A DNA stretch of 64,000 nt from Nocardioides flavescens. Its GTDB lineage: Bacteria > Actinomycetota > Actinomycetes > Propionibacteriales > Nocardioidaceae. This document shows, piece after piece, positions 10,064 through 18,325 of the stretch; position 1 is the first letter of the stretch, and each line of letters begins with the position of its first letter. A program made the translations under genes and the position numbers. The DNA is taken from the NCBI RefSeq assembly GCF_009823805.1, contig NZ_WUEK01000013.1, forward strand, positions 1-64,000, given 5' to 3'. The notes beneath the pieces are model-generated. The model was not told the origin of the DNA. It ran no database searches and saw only the letters and a list, made by a program, of their open reading frames with translations.

Positions 10064-10759
10064 GTGAACGACGGCGTGGACGACAGGGTGGAGATCGTGG
10101 AGCTCGCCCGAGCCGAGTCCGAGCGCGGCGAGCTGGTGCTGCGCGAGCGCCGGCCCGCCTCGGGCCCGGCCTCGCTGGAGCTGCGCGCCAACGGCGTCTT
10201 CGTGATGGACACCCTCGAGGTGAGCAGCGAGCGCGCCATGGCCACGGCCGCCCTCGCGCTCGTCGAGGAGCCCCGCGCGGTCGTGGTCGGCGGCCTCGGG
10301 CTCGGCTACACGATGCACGAGGTCCTCGCCGACTCGCGGGTGGAGCGGTGCGCCGTCGTCGAGATCGAGCCGGCGCTGGTCGAGTGGATGCGCTCGGGGC
10401 TCGTGCCCCACGGGCCGGCCCTGCTCGCGGACGACCGGGTCGGCGTCGTCGTGGCCGACGTGGCCGTCGCGTTGGCGGAGGCCCGCCCCGCGTCGTACGA
10501 CCTGGTGCTGCTCGACGTCGACAACGGCCCGGGCTACCTCGTCCACGAGGCCAACGCGACGCTCTACCAGGCCCCCGCCCTGGCGTCGGCGCGCGCGGTG
10601 CTGCGCCCCGGCGGTGCCCTGGTCGTCTGGTCGGCCGCCGAGGCCCCCGACCTGCTCGACGCCCTGCGCGCGGTCTTCGGCGCGGCCGAGGAGCTGCCCC
10701 AGCAGGTCCGCCTGCAGGAGCGCGACGAGGCCTACTGGCTCTACGTCGCGCGCGCCTGA
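10064..10759 (+). CDS. spermidine synthase-like class I methyltransferase
   Basis: A cytoplasmic protein of 231 residues with a Rossmann nucleotide fold. Motif I VVGGLGLGYTMHEVL (about residues 70-84) and the acidic VVEIEPALVEW match the spermidine-synthase/SAM-methyltransferase superfamily, and LVLLDVDNGPGY resembles the polyamine synthase active-site loop. Whether it makes polyamines or methylates something is undecided. The GTG at 10064 is chosen over the open frame upstream because the fold starts soon after. Its 3' end overlaps the convergent acetyltransferase gene by 19 bp. Confidence 0.82.
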   Translation: MNDGVDDRVEIVELARAESERGELVLRERRPASGPASLELRANGVFVMDTLEVSSERAMATAALALVEEPRAVVVGGLGLGYTMHEVLADSRVERCAVVEIEPALVEWMRSGLVPHGPALLADDRVGVVVADVAVALAEARPASYDLVLLDVDNGPGYLVHEANATLYQAPALASARAVLRPGGALVVWSAAEAPDLLDALRAVFGAAEELPQQVRLQERDEAYWLYVARA

Positions 10760-11415
10760 CCCGCGCCGACGAGGTCCAGGAACGCCGCCGCGCCCTCCAC
10801 CTCCACGGCGTACGACGGCCGCACGAGCGCGTCGGGGGTGAGCACGAGGCGCACGTTGGTCGCCACGGCGCCGTCGCGGACCAGGCGAGACTCGCCGTCG
10901 CGGACGTAGCCCACCTTGCGCGAGACGCCGAGCGACTCGGGGTTGTCGGAGAAGGCTCCCGAGGTGACCTCCTCGAAGCCGAGGTGGTCGAAGCAGGCGA
11001 CGCAGAGGGCCTGGCGCATCAGGGTGCCGATCCCCCGACCGTGGAAGCGCCGCCCCAGCCACGAGCCGGTCTCACCGGTGCGGGTGACGGGGAAGTCGCT
11101 CGTGCTCACGCCCTGCATGCCCACGAAACTCCCCTCGTGCCACACCCCGAGCTCCAGAGCCCACCGCTCGGGACTCATCTCGGCCCGCTGCCGCCAGTGG
11201 AACTGGGCGAACTCGCGCTCGAGCTGCACGCCCGTCGAGTCGGTCCACGGCACGTAGAACACACGCCGCTCGGGCGCGTGCACCCCCTCGCGCAGCACCG
11301 CGAAGACCTCGGAGAAGTCGCCGTCGCGCAGTGCCCTCATCTCGAGGGGTCCGCAGGTGATGCGGACCCCGAACGGTGGCCAGGCACGGACGAGGTCGTC
11401 GGCGATCGGTTCCAC
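10741..11415 (-). CDS. GNAT-family N-acetyltransferase
   Basis: A cytoplasmic protein of 224 residues with the GNAT acetyl-CoA fold, similar to RimJ/RimL-type enzymes. LGVWHEGSFVGMQG gives the central strand. GSWLGRRFHGRGIGTLM carries the pyrophosphate-binding RGxG motif, and FSDNPESLGVSRKVGY is the usual C-terminal signature. The substrate cannot be deduced. GTG at 11415 (VEPIADDLVRAWPP) is chosen because upstream codons overlap the divergent fumC promoter. Its stop overlaps the methyltransferase end. Confidence 0.88.
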   Translation of the reverse strand: MEPIADDLVRAWPPFGVRITCGPLEMRALRDGDFSEVFAVLREGVHAPERRVFYVPWTDSTGVQLEREFAQFHWRQRAEMSPERWALELGVWHEGSFVGMQGVSTSDFPVTRTGETGSWLGRRFHGRGIGTLMRQALCVACFDHLGFEEVTSGAFSDNPESLGVSRKVGYVRDGESRLVRDGAVATNVRLVLTPDALVRPSYAVEVEGAAAFLDLVGAGQARAT

Positions 11416-11437
11416 CGGGCGAGGGTAGTTTCGAGGC

Positions 11438-12829
11438 GTGGCTGCAGACGACGCATTTCGGACCGAGCACGACTCGATGGGCGAGGTGCAGGTGCCTCGC
11501 GACGCCCTGTGGCGGGCCCAGACCCAGCGCGCGGTCGAGAACTTCCCCATCAGCGGCACCCCGATCGAGCCCGCCCTGGTCCACGCCATCGGTCAGGTCA
11601 AGGCGGCCGCCGCGGTCGTCAACGGTGCGCTCGGCGTGCTGCCCGGCGAGCAGGCCGACGCCATCGCCGCCGCCGCGCGCGAGGTGGCGGCGGGCCAGCA
11701 CGACGAGGCGTTCCCCATCGACGTCTTCCAGACGGGCTCGGGCACGAGCTCCAACATGAACGCCAACGAGGTCATCGCCTCCCTCGCCGCGCGGGCCGGC
11801 ACCGAGGTCCACCCCAACGACCACGTCAACGCCTCGCAGTCGAGCAACGACACCTTCCCCACCGCCATCCACGTCGCCGCCGCCTTGGCGGTGACCGGTG
11901 ACCTGCTCCCGGCCCTCGACACGCTGGCCTCCTCGCTCGAGGCGAAGGCCGTGGAGTTCGCCGGGCTCGTGAAGTCCGGTCGCACCCACCTCATGGACGC
12001 CACGCCCGTGATGCTCGGCCAGGAGTTCGGCGGGTACGCCGCGACCGTGCGCTACGCCGCCGAGCGGCTCGGCTCGGTCCTGCCCCGGGTGCGCGAGCTG
12101 CCGCTGGGCGGCACCGCGGTCGGCACGGGCATCAACACCCCGGCCGGCTTCCCCGAGCAGGTGATCGCCGAGCTCTCCCGGGCAACGGGTGAGGAGTTCA
12201 CCGAGGCCCGCAACCACTTCGAGGCCCAGGGGACCCGCGACTCGCTCGTCGAGCTCAGCGGGGCGCTGCGCACGTACGCCGTCGGCCTCACCAAGATCTG
12301 CAACGACCTGCGCTGGATGTCGTCGGGCCCCACCACCGGCCTGGCCGAGATCCACCTGCCCGACCTGCAGCCGGGATCGAGCATCATGCCCGGCAAGGTC
12401 AACCCGGTCCTCCCGGAGGCGACGCTCATGGTCTGCTTCCAGGTCGTCGGCAACGACGCCGCCGTCACCGCCGCCGGCGCCAGCGGCTCCTTCGAGCTCA
12501 ACGTCGCCATGCCGGTGATCGCGCGCAACGTCCTGGAGTCGACCCGCCTCCTCGCCGCCACCTCCCGCGTCCTGGCCGAGCGCTGCGTCGACGGCATCAC
12601 CGCGAACGCCGAGCGGATGCGTGCCTATGCCGAGTCCTCCCCCTCGGTCGTCACTCCGCTCAACAAGCACATCGGCTACGAGGCCGCCGCAAAGGTCGCC
12701 AAGCAGGCCCTCGCCGACGGCGCCACCATCCGCGAGACCGTGATCCGGCTCGGCTACGTCGAGCGCGGCGAGCTCACCGAGGCGCAGCTCGACGAGGCGC
12801 TCGACGTGGAGTCGATGACGCACCCGTGA
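11438..12829 (+). CDS. fumC: fumarate hydratase, class II
   Basis: An oxygen-stable, metal-free TCA-cycle fumarase of 463 residues, active as a tetramer. FQTGSGTSSNMNANEV and the lyase superfamily signature GSSIMPGKVNP (about residue 310 on) are clear, as are the TSSNMN and NHFEAQ motifs of FumC. Length is exactly typical. GTG at 11438 is 23 bp from the divergent acetyltransferase start. The downstream methyltransferase start overlaps its stop (GTGA). The same window carries a class I fumarase, so this cell has both types. Confidence 0.97.
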   Translation: MAADDAFRTEHDSMGEVQVPRDALWRAQTQRAVENFPISGTPIEPALVHAIGQVKAAAAVVNGALGVLPGEQADAIAAAAREVAAGQHDEAFPIDVFQTGSGTSSNMNANEVIASLAARAGTEVHPNDHVNASQSSNDTFPTAIHVAAALAVTGDLLPALDTLASSLEAKAVEFAGLVKSGRTHLMDATPVMLGQEFGGYAATVRYAAERLGSVLPRVRELPLGGTAVGTGINTPAGFPEQVIAELSRATGEEFTEARNHFEAQGTRDSLVELSGALRTYAVGLTKICNDLRWMSSGPTTGLAEIHLPDLQPGSSIMPGKVNPVLPEATLMVCFQVVGNDAAVTAAGASGSFELNVAMPVIARNVLESTRLLAATSRVLAERCVDGITANAERMRAYAESSPSVVTPLNKHIGYEAAAKVAKQALADGATIRETVIRLGYVERGELTEAQLDEALDVESMTHP

Positions 12830-13299
12830 GCGACGCCGGCGAGCACGACGAGGTGGTCCTCCGGCTCGTCCTCGACGGCCTGCCCACGGGCCGGGCCATG
12901 CCCGACGTGCTCGAGGTCGGGTGCGGCGACGGGGCGTTCGCAGAGCGGTTCACAACCGCGCACCCGCACGTCGCCTACCTCGCCACCGACGCCTCGCCCG
13001 CGGCCGTCGAGCTCACCCGCGCCCGCGGGGTGCCCGCCCAGCTCATGGACGTGGGCACCCTGCTCGCCGGCGAGGCGTCGTACGACGTGGCCGTGGCGGT
13101 GCGGGTGCTGGACCACCTCGCAGACCTCGACCGCGGCCTCGGCGAACTGCGTCGCGTCCTGCGACCCGGAGGTCGGCTCGTCGCGGTGGTCGAGGGACCT
13201 GACGACGACCGCACCGAAGACCGGCTCGAGTCTGCGCTGCGCCGCCACTTCGCCGCGGTCACGCGCACCGGGGACCTACGTGTCCTCACCGCCTCCTGA
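12826..13299 (+). CDS. class I SAM-dependent methyltransferase, short
   Basis: A protein of 157 residues with a minimal Rossmann methyltransferase fold: LEVGCGDGAFAERF (motif I, about residues 29-42), an acidic YLATDASPAAVEL (motif II) and LRRVLRPGGRLVAVVE (motif III). The C-terminus is shorter than in most family members, so substrate-recognition elements may be missing. It is translationally coupled to fumC through a GTGA overlap, but the substrate is unknown. A repeat cluster follows. Confidence 0.85.
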   Translation: MSDAGEHDEVVLRLVLDGLPTGRAMPDVLEVGCGDGAFAERFTTAHPHVAYLATDASPAAVELTRARGVPAQLMDVGTLLAGEASYDVAVAVRVLDHLADLDRGLGELRRVLRPGGRLVAVVEGPDDDRTEDRLESALRRHFAAVTRTGDLRVLTAS

Positions 13300-13321
13300 C
13301 GCCGACCCGTCTCCACCGCCC

Positions 13322-13505
13322 GGTGGTTGAGGAGGTCGCTCTGGCGACCGTCTCGAAACCCTTCTCCGCAGCGGGTGGTTTCGAGACAGGACTCCGTCCT
13401 TCCTCAACCACCGGCAGCGCGGCTCCGCCCTGCTTCAACCACCGGCAACGCGGCGCCGCCCTGCTTCAACCACCGGCAACGCGGCTCCGCCCTGGCTCGA
13501 CCACC
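13322..13505. repeat. cluster of hairpin-core repeats with three tandem truncated units
   Basis: A forward unit with core GGTCGC-TCTG-GCGACC is followed by an inverted unit with the AGGACTCCGTCCT core. Three roughly 31-bp tandem units follow, each ending CTTCAACCACC or CTCGACCACC and each with a GCGGCTCCGCCC-type core. The tandem part looks like local amplification of a half unit. The cluster fills most of the 258 bp between the methyltransferase and ArsR-family genes. Confidence 0.85.
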
Positions 13506-13557
13506 GGCGGGCGGGTTGCGCTTCGGCCGCCAGGCAGGCCATCATCGCCGTGTGGCG

Positions 13558-13917
13558 ATGAAAGCACCCGAGAGCGTTGAGACGCACGCGGCCCACCTGG
13601 ACGCGGCTGCCTGCCTGTTCCACGGGTTCTCCGACCCGTCCCGGCTCGTCATCCTGCGCCACCTCGCGCTCGGCGAGCACCGAGTGACCGACCTGACCGC
13701 CCACCTCGGGCTCGCCCAGTCGACGGTGTCGAAGCACCTCGCGTGCCTGCGCGACTGCGGGCTCGTGCAGGTGCGACCGGTCGGCCGGGCGTCGGTCTAC
13801 TCGCTGAGCCACCCCGAGGCCCTCGATGTGCTGTTCCGGGCGGCCGAGCACCTGCTCGACCTGACCGGGGAGGCCGTCACCCTGTGCTCCACCCACGGCA
13901 CCGAGGCCCGCCGATGA
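13558..13917 (+). CDS. ArsR/SmtB-family metal sensor, CmtR-like
   Basis: A repressor of 119 residues that likely releases DNA on binding a soft metal such as Cd(II) or Pb(II). The winged HTH spans about residues 20-85 (DPSRLVILRHL, VTDLTAHLGLAQSTVSKHL). Cys63 and Cys67 in HLACLRDCGLV have the CxxxC spacing of mycobacterial CmtR, and Cys110 near the C-terminus matches its third ligand. The classical CVC motif of ArsR/CadC is absent. ATG 13558 is used; GTG at 13552 is possible. The stop overlaps the start of a CDF exporter, so it probably controls this three-gene operon. Confidence 0.9.
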   Translation: MKAPESVETHAAHLDAAACLFHGFSDPSRLVILRHLALGEHRVTDLTAHLGLAQSTVSKHLACLRDCGLVQVRPVGRASVYSLSHPEALDVLFRAAEHLLDLTGEAVTLCSTHGTEARR

Positions 13918-14639
13918 CCGTCGTGACAGGCGCCCCCGCTCCCAGCGCGGCCGAGCGCACCCGACTCGGGCGTCGCGCACAGCTGCTCGCCGGCGCCTCG
14001 GTCGCCTACAACGTCGTCGAGGCCGTCATCGCCGTCTCCGCCGGCCTGGTCGCCGGGTCGGTCGCGCTCGTCGGCTTCGGCCTCGACTCCGTCGTCGAGG
14101 TGTCGTCGGGCCTGATCGTCCTGTGGCAGTTCCGCCACCCCGTGCCTGAGTCCCGCGAACGCCGGGCGCTGCGGCTGATGGCCGTCTCGTTCTTCGCCCT
14201 CGCGGCGTACGTCGCCGTCGAGTCGGGCCGAGCGCTCGTCACCGGCCACGAGCCGGAGTCGTCCACGGTGGGCATCGTGCTCGCCGCGGCGTCGCTGGTC
14301 GTGATGCCGTTCCTGTCCTGGGCGCAGCGCCGCACCGGACGGGCGCTCGGCTCGGGCGCGGTGGTGGCCGACGCCACCCAGACCCTGCTGTGCACCTACC
14401 TGTCGGCCGTCCTGCTGGTCGGCCTCCTGCTCAACGCGACGCTCGGGTGGGCGTGGGCCGACCCGCTCGCCGGGCTCGTGATCGCGGCCGTCGCGGTGCG
14501 CGAGGGCCTCGGCGCGTGGCGCGGCGACGCGTGCTGCGGACCGCTCGGCGCCACATCAGAGCCGACGACCACCGGTGGGTGCGACTGCGACTGCGGCGCG
14601 GCGCCCCTCTCGATCGACACCCTCGGGAGCGCACGATGA
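13914..14639 (+). CDS. cation diffusion facilitator-type transporter with Cys-rich tail
   Basis: A membrane protein of 241 residues with about five to six hydrophobic segments. SVALVGFGLDSVVEVSSG is the CDF metal-site helix, but the usual His of HxxxD is a Phe-Gly here, leaving Asp as the conserved ligand. The extended cytosolic domain is replaced by a short tail with CC and CDCDC Cys clusters (about residues 205-230), suited to thiol-metal binding. It is coupled by ATGA overlaps to both the CmtR-like gene upstream and a ZnT-like CDF downstream. Thiophilic metal export is inferred. Confidence 0.87.
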   Translation: MTVVTGAPAPSAAERTRLGRRAQLLAGASVAYNVVEAVIAVSAGLVAGSVALVGFGLDSVVEVSSGLIVLWQFRHPVPESRERRALRLMAVSFFALAAYVAVESGRALVTGHEPESSTVGIVLAAASLVVMPFLSWAQRRTGRALGSGAVVADATQTLLCTYLSAVLLVGLLLNATLGWAWADPLAGLVIAAVAVREGLGAWRGDACCGPLGATSEPTTTGGCDCDCGAAPLSIDTLGSAR

Positions 14640-15574
14640 CCGCATCCCACGCGTCCGGGCACGGGCACGGGCACGGGCACGGTGGGCCCGAGCTCGCCGA
14701 CCACCGCGGGCGGCTCGCCGTCGTCCTCGCCATCACCCTCACGGTCTTCGTCGTCGAGGTGGTCGGCGCCGTCGTCTCGGGCAGCCTCGCACTGCTCGCC
14801 GACGCCGCCCACATGCTCACCGACGTCGCCGGCCTCACCCTCGGGCTCATCGCGGCCGTCCTGATGCGCCGCCCGGCCAACAGCCAGCGCACCTACGGCT
14901 ACCAGCGCGCCGAGGTGCTCGGCGCGGCCGCCCAGGCCGCGGTCCTGCTCGCCGTCGGTGGCTACGTCCTGGTGGAAGCCGTGCGACGGCTCATCTCGCC
15001 CGACGAGGTCGGCTCGACCGCGATGCTCGTCTTCGGCGTCGTCGGCCTGGCCGGCAACGCTGTCGGACTTCTGGTCCTCGCCTCCGGTCGCGCCGACAAC
15101 ATGAACATGCGGGCGGCGTTCCTCGAGGTCGCGAACGACGCGCTCGGCTCGGTCGCCGTCATCGTCGCGGCCGTCCTGGTCGCCACCACCGGCTTCCTCC
15201 GCGCCGACGCCCTCGCCTCACTGCTGATCGGGGTGCTGATCATCCCGCGCACGCTGCGGCTGCTGCGCGACAGCGTCGACGTGCTGCTCGAGTCGGTCCC
15301 GCGGGGCCTCGACCTCGGCGACGTGCGCGAGCGCATCCTGCGCCTGCCCCACGTGACCGAGGTCCACGACCTGCACGCCACCCAGGTCGCCACCGGGCTC
15401 CCTGTGCTCACCGCCCACGTCGTGGTCGACGACTCGTGCTTCCACGACGGCCACCTCGGGGCGATGCTCGACGAGCTGCAGGCGTGCATCCACGACGACT
15501 TCGACATCGAGCACTCGACGATCCAGTTCGAGTCCGCCCGGCACGGCGAGCACGAGCACGCGACCCACGCGTGA
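14636..15574 (+). CDS. cation diffusion facilitator, CzcD/ZnT type
   Basis: A proton-coupled metal exporter of 312 residues, expected in the cell membrane. The N-terminus has a His-Gly run (HGHGHGHG) likely to bind metal. Six membrane segments carry ADAAHMLTD and LEVANDALGS, the two HxxxD/NxxxD-type metal sites of Zn/Cd/Co CDF proteins. A C-terminal cytoplasmic domain (about residues 220-312) ends with another His-rich stretch (HGEHEHATH). It is the third gene of the CmtR-like operon, with an ATGA overlap to the preceding CDF. Confidence 0.95.
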   Translation: MTASHASGHGHGHGHGGPELADHRGRLAVVLAITLTVFVVEVVGAVVSGSLALLADAAHMLTDVAGLTLGLIAAVLMRRPANSQRTYGYQRAEVLGAAAQAAVLLAVGGYVLVEAVRRLISPDEVGSTAMLVFGVVGLAGNAVGLLVLASGRADNMNMRAAFLEVANDALGSVAVIVAAVLVATTGFLRADALASLLIGVLIIPRTLRLLRDSVDVLLESVPRGLDLGDVRERILRLPHVTEVHDLHATQVATGLPVLTAHVVVDDSCFHDGHLGAMLDELQACIHDDFDIEHSTIQFESARHGEHEHATHA

Positions 15575-15608
15575 GCCCGCTGTCGGGCGCGGGGTCAGAC
15601 CGCAGGGC

Positions 15609-16379
15609 TCAGTAGAAGCCCTGCGCCTCGCTGTGGCCCCAGGCCGCGCAGGGCGAGCCGTAGCGGTCGCGGATGTAGCCGAGGCCCCACCGGATCTGGG
15701 TGACCGGGTTGGTGGCCCAGTCGGCGCCGGCGCTGGACATCTTGGAGCCGGGGAGCGCCTGGGGGATGCCGTAGGCGGAGCTGGACGGGTTGTCGGCCGA
15801 GGGGTTCCAGCCGGACTCGCGGGTCCACAGCGAGTCGAGGCAGCCGAACTGGTCCTGGTCGAAGCCGAACTCGGGCAGCAGAGCTTGCGCGATCGTGCGG
15901 GGGTCCTCGTCGGACAGGTCCTCGGTGCGGGTCAGCGCGTTGCTGTCACCGAGGTCGAGGGTCTCGCGCTTGAGCGGGTCGGCCGCCGGCACGCGGGACT
16001 CGCTGCGGGTGACCTCGGGAGCGCGCGCGGTCAGCGTGGTCGTCTCGCTCGCCTCGGCGTCGGGGGCGTCCTGAGCCGCGTCGGCGGCCGGCGCGTCCTG
16101 AGACGTCGCGGAGGTGCCGCTTGCCTGGCCGCTCGACGCACCGGAGCCGTTGACGTCGGTGGTGCCGGCGACCGCGGTGCGGGCACTCGCCGACGCGGCG
16201 ACGGTCGCGTCGGGCCCGCCGAGCAGGCTCGAGCCGGAGCCGACCGCCAGACCGGTCGCGACGACGGCCATCGAGGAGAGCGTCAGCGAGGTCTTGAGGG
16301 CCACCTTGGGTGCGCGGCGGGCGCGGGGCGCCCGGTGCTTCGCGCGGTGCTTCGGCGCGTGCTTGACGTACGACGACAC
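15609..16379 (-). CDS. secreted lytic transglycosylase-like protein
   Basis: A protein of about 256 residues. It has a basic N-terminus with repeated KH/RA residues, a hydrophobic export segment (about residues 30-50), a low-complexity Ser/Ala/Thr/Asp linker (50-140) and a C-terminal lysozyme-fold domain. The latter shows FGCLDSLWTRESGWNP with the catalytic Glu, then AYGIPQALPGSKM and GLGYIRDRYGSPCAAW, as in actinobacterial soluble-lytic-transglycosylase and resuscitation-type cell-wall hydrolases. The start is uncertain: GTG 16379 gives a compact signal region, while ATG 16490 is open. It presumably trims peptidoglycan outside the cell. Confidence 0.85.
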   Translation of the reverse strand: MSSYVKHAPKHRAKHRAPRARRAPKVALKTSLTLSSMAVVATGLAVGSGSSLLGGPDATVAASASARTAVAGTTDVNGSGASSGQASGTSATSQDAPAADAAQDAPDAEASETTTLTARAPEVTRSESRVPAADPLKRETLDLGDSNALTRTEDLSDEDPRTIAQALLPEFGFDQDQFGCLDSLWTRESGWNPSADNPSSSAYGIPQALPGSKMSSAGADWATNPVTQIRWGLGYIRDRYGSPCAAWGHSEAQGFY

Positions 16380-16526
16380 GAGGTGGCGAAACCAATCTGA
16401 CGGGGCTGGGACGAGGTTCAGACGAGGGAGGCCCGGCCTCGGGCCCCGTCCACCATGCATGAGGCCCTGGGTGGTTGCAAACCCAACCACCCACGCTGTG
16501 GACGAACGGATGACTCACGCGTCACA

Positions 16527-16562
16527 GCCGCCACACGGGCCCCGCAGGGCCCGCGTGGCGGC
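16527..16562. terminator. strong 16-bp stem hairpin after phoH
   Basis: GCCGCCACACGGGCCC and GGGCCCGCGTGGCGGC pair around a CGCA loop with one mismatch. It lies 11 bp beyond the stop of the PhoH-family gene, in the position of a transcription terminator; no T-run follows, as is common in actinobacteria. Confidence 0.75.
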
Positions 16563-16573
16563 AGGTGACAGCC

Positions 16574-17899
16574 TCAGAGCGAGACGCTCTCCAGCATCTC
16601 CGTGACGAGCGCGGCGATCGGCGAGCGCTCGGAGCGGGTGAGGGTGACATGGGCGAAGAGCGGGTGGCCCTTGAGCTTCTCGACGACCGCGACGATGCCG
16701 TCGTGACGTCCCACGCGCAGGTTGTCGCGCTGGGCGACGTCGTGGGTGAGCACGACCTTGGAGTTGGCGCCGATGCGCGAGAGGACGGTGAGCAGCACGT
16801 TGCGCTCGAGCGACTGCGCCTCGTCGACGATGACGTAGGCGTCGTGCAGCGAGCGACCGCGGATGTGGGTCAGCGGGAGCACCTCGAGCATCCCGCGGGC
16901 GAGGATCTCCTCGATGACCTCGCGCGAGGTGACGGCGCCGAGGGTGTCGAAGACCGCCTGGGCCCAGGGACCCATCTTCTCGGCCTCCGAGCCGGGCAGG
17001 TAGCCGAGCTCCTGACCGCCGACCGCGAAGAGCGGGCGGAACACCACGACCTTCTTGTGCTCGTTGCGCTCCAGCACCGCCTCGAGACCGGCGCACAGGG
17101 CGAGCGCTGACTTGCCGGTGCCGGCGCGGCCGCCGAGCGAGACGATGCCGACCTCGGGGTCCAGCAGCGTCTCGAGCGCGATGCGCTGCTCGGCCGAGCG
17201 GCCGTGGATGCCGAACGCCTCGCGGTCGCCGCGCACCAGGTGCACGCGCTTGTCGCTGCCGACCCGGCCGAGCGCCGTACCCCGGTCGGAGAGCAGCACG
17301 AGACCGGAGTGGCAGGGCAGCTCGCGGGCGGCGTCGAGGTCGAGCACGCCGTCGTCGTAGAGCTCGTCGAGGTCGCTCGCGAGGACCTCGAGCTCGGCCA
17401 TGCCGGAGTAGCCCGGGTCGGACTCGGAGATGGTCTCGCCGCGGTACTCCTGGGCGTCGAGGCCCACCGCGGACGCCTTGATGCGCAGCGGCAGGTCCTT
17501 GCTGACCAGCGTGACGGCGCGACCCTCGTCGGCGAGGTTCTTGGCGACGGCCAGGATGCGGGTGTCGTTGTCGCCGAGGCGGAAGCCGCTCGGGAGCGCG
17601 TCGGGGCTCGTGTGGTTGAGCTCGACGCGCAGCGTGCCGCCGAGGTCACCGACGGGCACGGGCTCGTCGAGGCGTCCGAAGGTGACCCGGAGCTCGTCGA
17701 GCATCCGGAGCGAGCTGCGGGCGAAGTAGCCCAGCTCGGGGTGGTGACGCTTGCCCTCCAGTTCGGTGATGACCACCACCGGGAGGACGACCTCGTGCTC
17801 CTCGAAGCGCCGCAGCGCCCCGGGGTCGGCCAGCAGGACGCTGGTGTCGAGGACGTACGTGCGGACCTGCTGCTGCGCCTGGCTGTCGTTCGCTGCCAC
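16574..17899 (-). CDS. phoH2: PhoH2-type PIN domain ATPase
   Basis: A cytoplasmic protein of 441 residues. In mycobacteria the homologous PhoH2 is an RNA helicase/RNase. The N-terminal PIN domain (about 14-150) has YVLDTSVLLADP and the acidic residues of the nuclease site (TELEGKR, GDNDTRIL). The PhoH ATPase domain follows, with Walker A GRAGTGKS at about residues 257-264, Walker B AYVIVDEAQ and the TRIGANSKVV region. The GTG start at 17899 has AGGGTG upstream. The place between a cell-wall hydrolase and uppS fits the actinobacterial core block. No antitoxin-like phoAT frame was found directly upstream. Confidence 0.95.
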   Translation of the reverse strand: MAANDSQAQQQVRTYVLDTSVLLADPGALRRFEEHEVVLPVVVITELEGKRHHPELGYFARSSLRMLDELRVTFGRLDEPVPVGDLGGTLRVELNHTSPDALPSGFRLGDNDTRILAVAKNLADEGRAVTLVSKDLPLRIKASAVGLDAQEYRGETISESDPGYSGMAELEVLASDLDELYDDGVLDLDAARELPCHSGLVLLSDRGTALGRVGSDKRVHLVRGDREAFGIHGRSAEQRIALETLLDPEVGIVSLGGRAGTGKSALALCAGLEAVLERNEHKKVVVFRPLFAVGGQELGYLPGSEAEKMGPWAQAVFDTLGAVTSREVIEEILARGMLEVLPLTHIRGRSLHDAYVIVDEAQSLERNVLLTVLSRIGANSKVVLTHDVAQRDNLRVGRHDGIVAVVEKLKGHPLFAHVTLTRSERSPIAALVTEMLESVSL

Positions 17900-17976
17900 G
17901 GGGTCACCCTCCGCGAACCGGCGCGCGCACTCCTCGCCCCGGCCCTAGCTCTCCTGCACGGACCGGGAGAGCACCC

Positions 17977-17998
17977 GGAGGCCGGAGTGCCGGCCTCC
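17977..17998. terminator. 9-bp stem hairpin between uppS and phoH2
   Basis: GGAGGCCGG-AGTG-CCGGCCTCC forms a perfect 9-bp stem. Read with the flanking minus-strand genes it lies downstream of uppS and upstream of phoH2, so it may have been the uppS terminator before the MITE at 18164-18325 inserted between them. The rest of 17900-18159 shows no gene. Confidence 0.5.
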
Positions 17999-18163
17999 GC
18001 GGGCGAGACGCGGCGCACCGCTCCTCGCACTGCAGTCGTGGATCAACACGCCCGGGCCTCCCAGCGCGACGGGCTTCCCCACCCGTCGTTGTCTGCGACG
18101 GTACGCCGCGACGCTGGGTGTCCAGGACCGACACGCCCGACCGTGGGGTGAACGGCCTGTTAA

Positions 18164-18325
18164 GGAAGTGCTGATCAATGGGGGTGGATGTCAGGGTCGT
18201 CCCGGTGCGTGCACGAGTGGTGCCGACGAGGGAGCCGTGCCGGAGGCACGGCGACCGAGGAGAAGCCGCTCGTGTGCGTGCTGGGGCGGGGCTGACACCG
18301 CCCCCTGCCATTGATCAGCGCTTCC
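18164..18325. mobile_element. 162-bp MITE, copy 2, flanked by TTAA target duplication
   Basis: The element has the same length as copy 1 (2279-2440) but lies in the opposite orientation. Ends are GGAAGTGCTGATCAATGG and the inverted form of GGAAGCGCTGATCAATGG (17 of 18 match). TTAA is duplicated at 18160-18163 and 18326-18329, and the latter contains the UppS stop codon. The interior is nearly the same as copy 1, but the outer seven bases of both ends differ from copy 1 in a matched way. A short frame across it (18175-18372) is an artefact of the element. Confidence 0.85.

Noticed and set aside
16380..16526. Possible c-di-AMP (ydaO-type) riboswitch upstream of the secreted transglycosylase
   Set aside because: Such riboswitches do precede wall-hydrolase genes in actinobacteria, but I could not match the conserved core sequences here.
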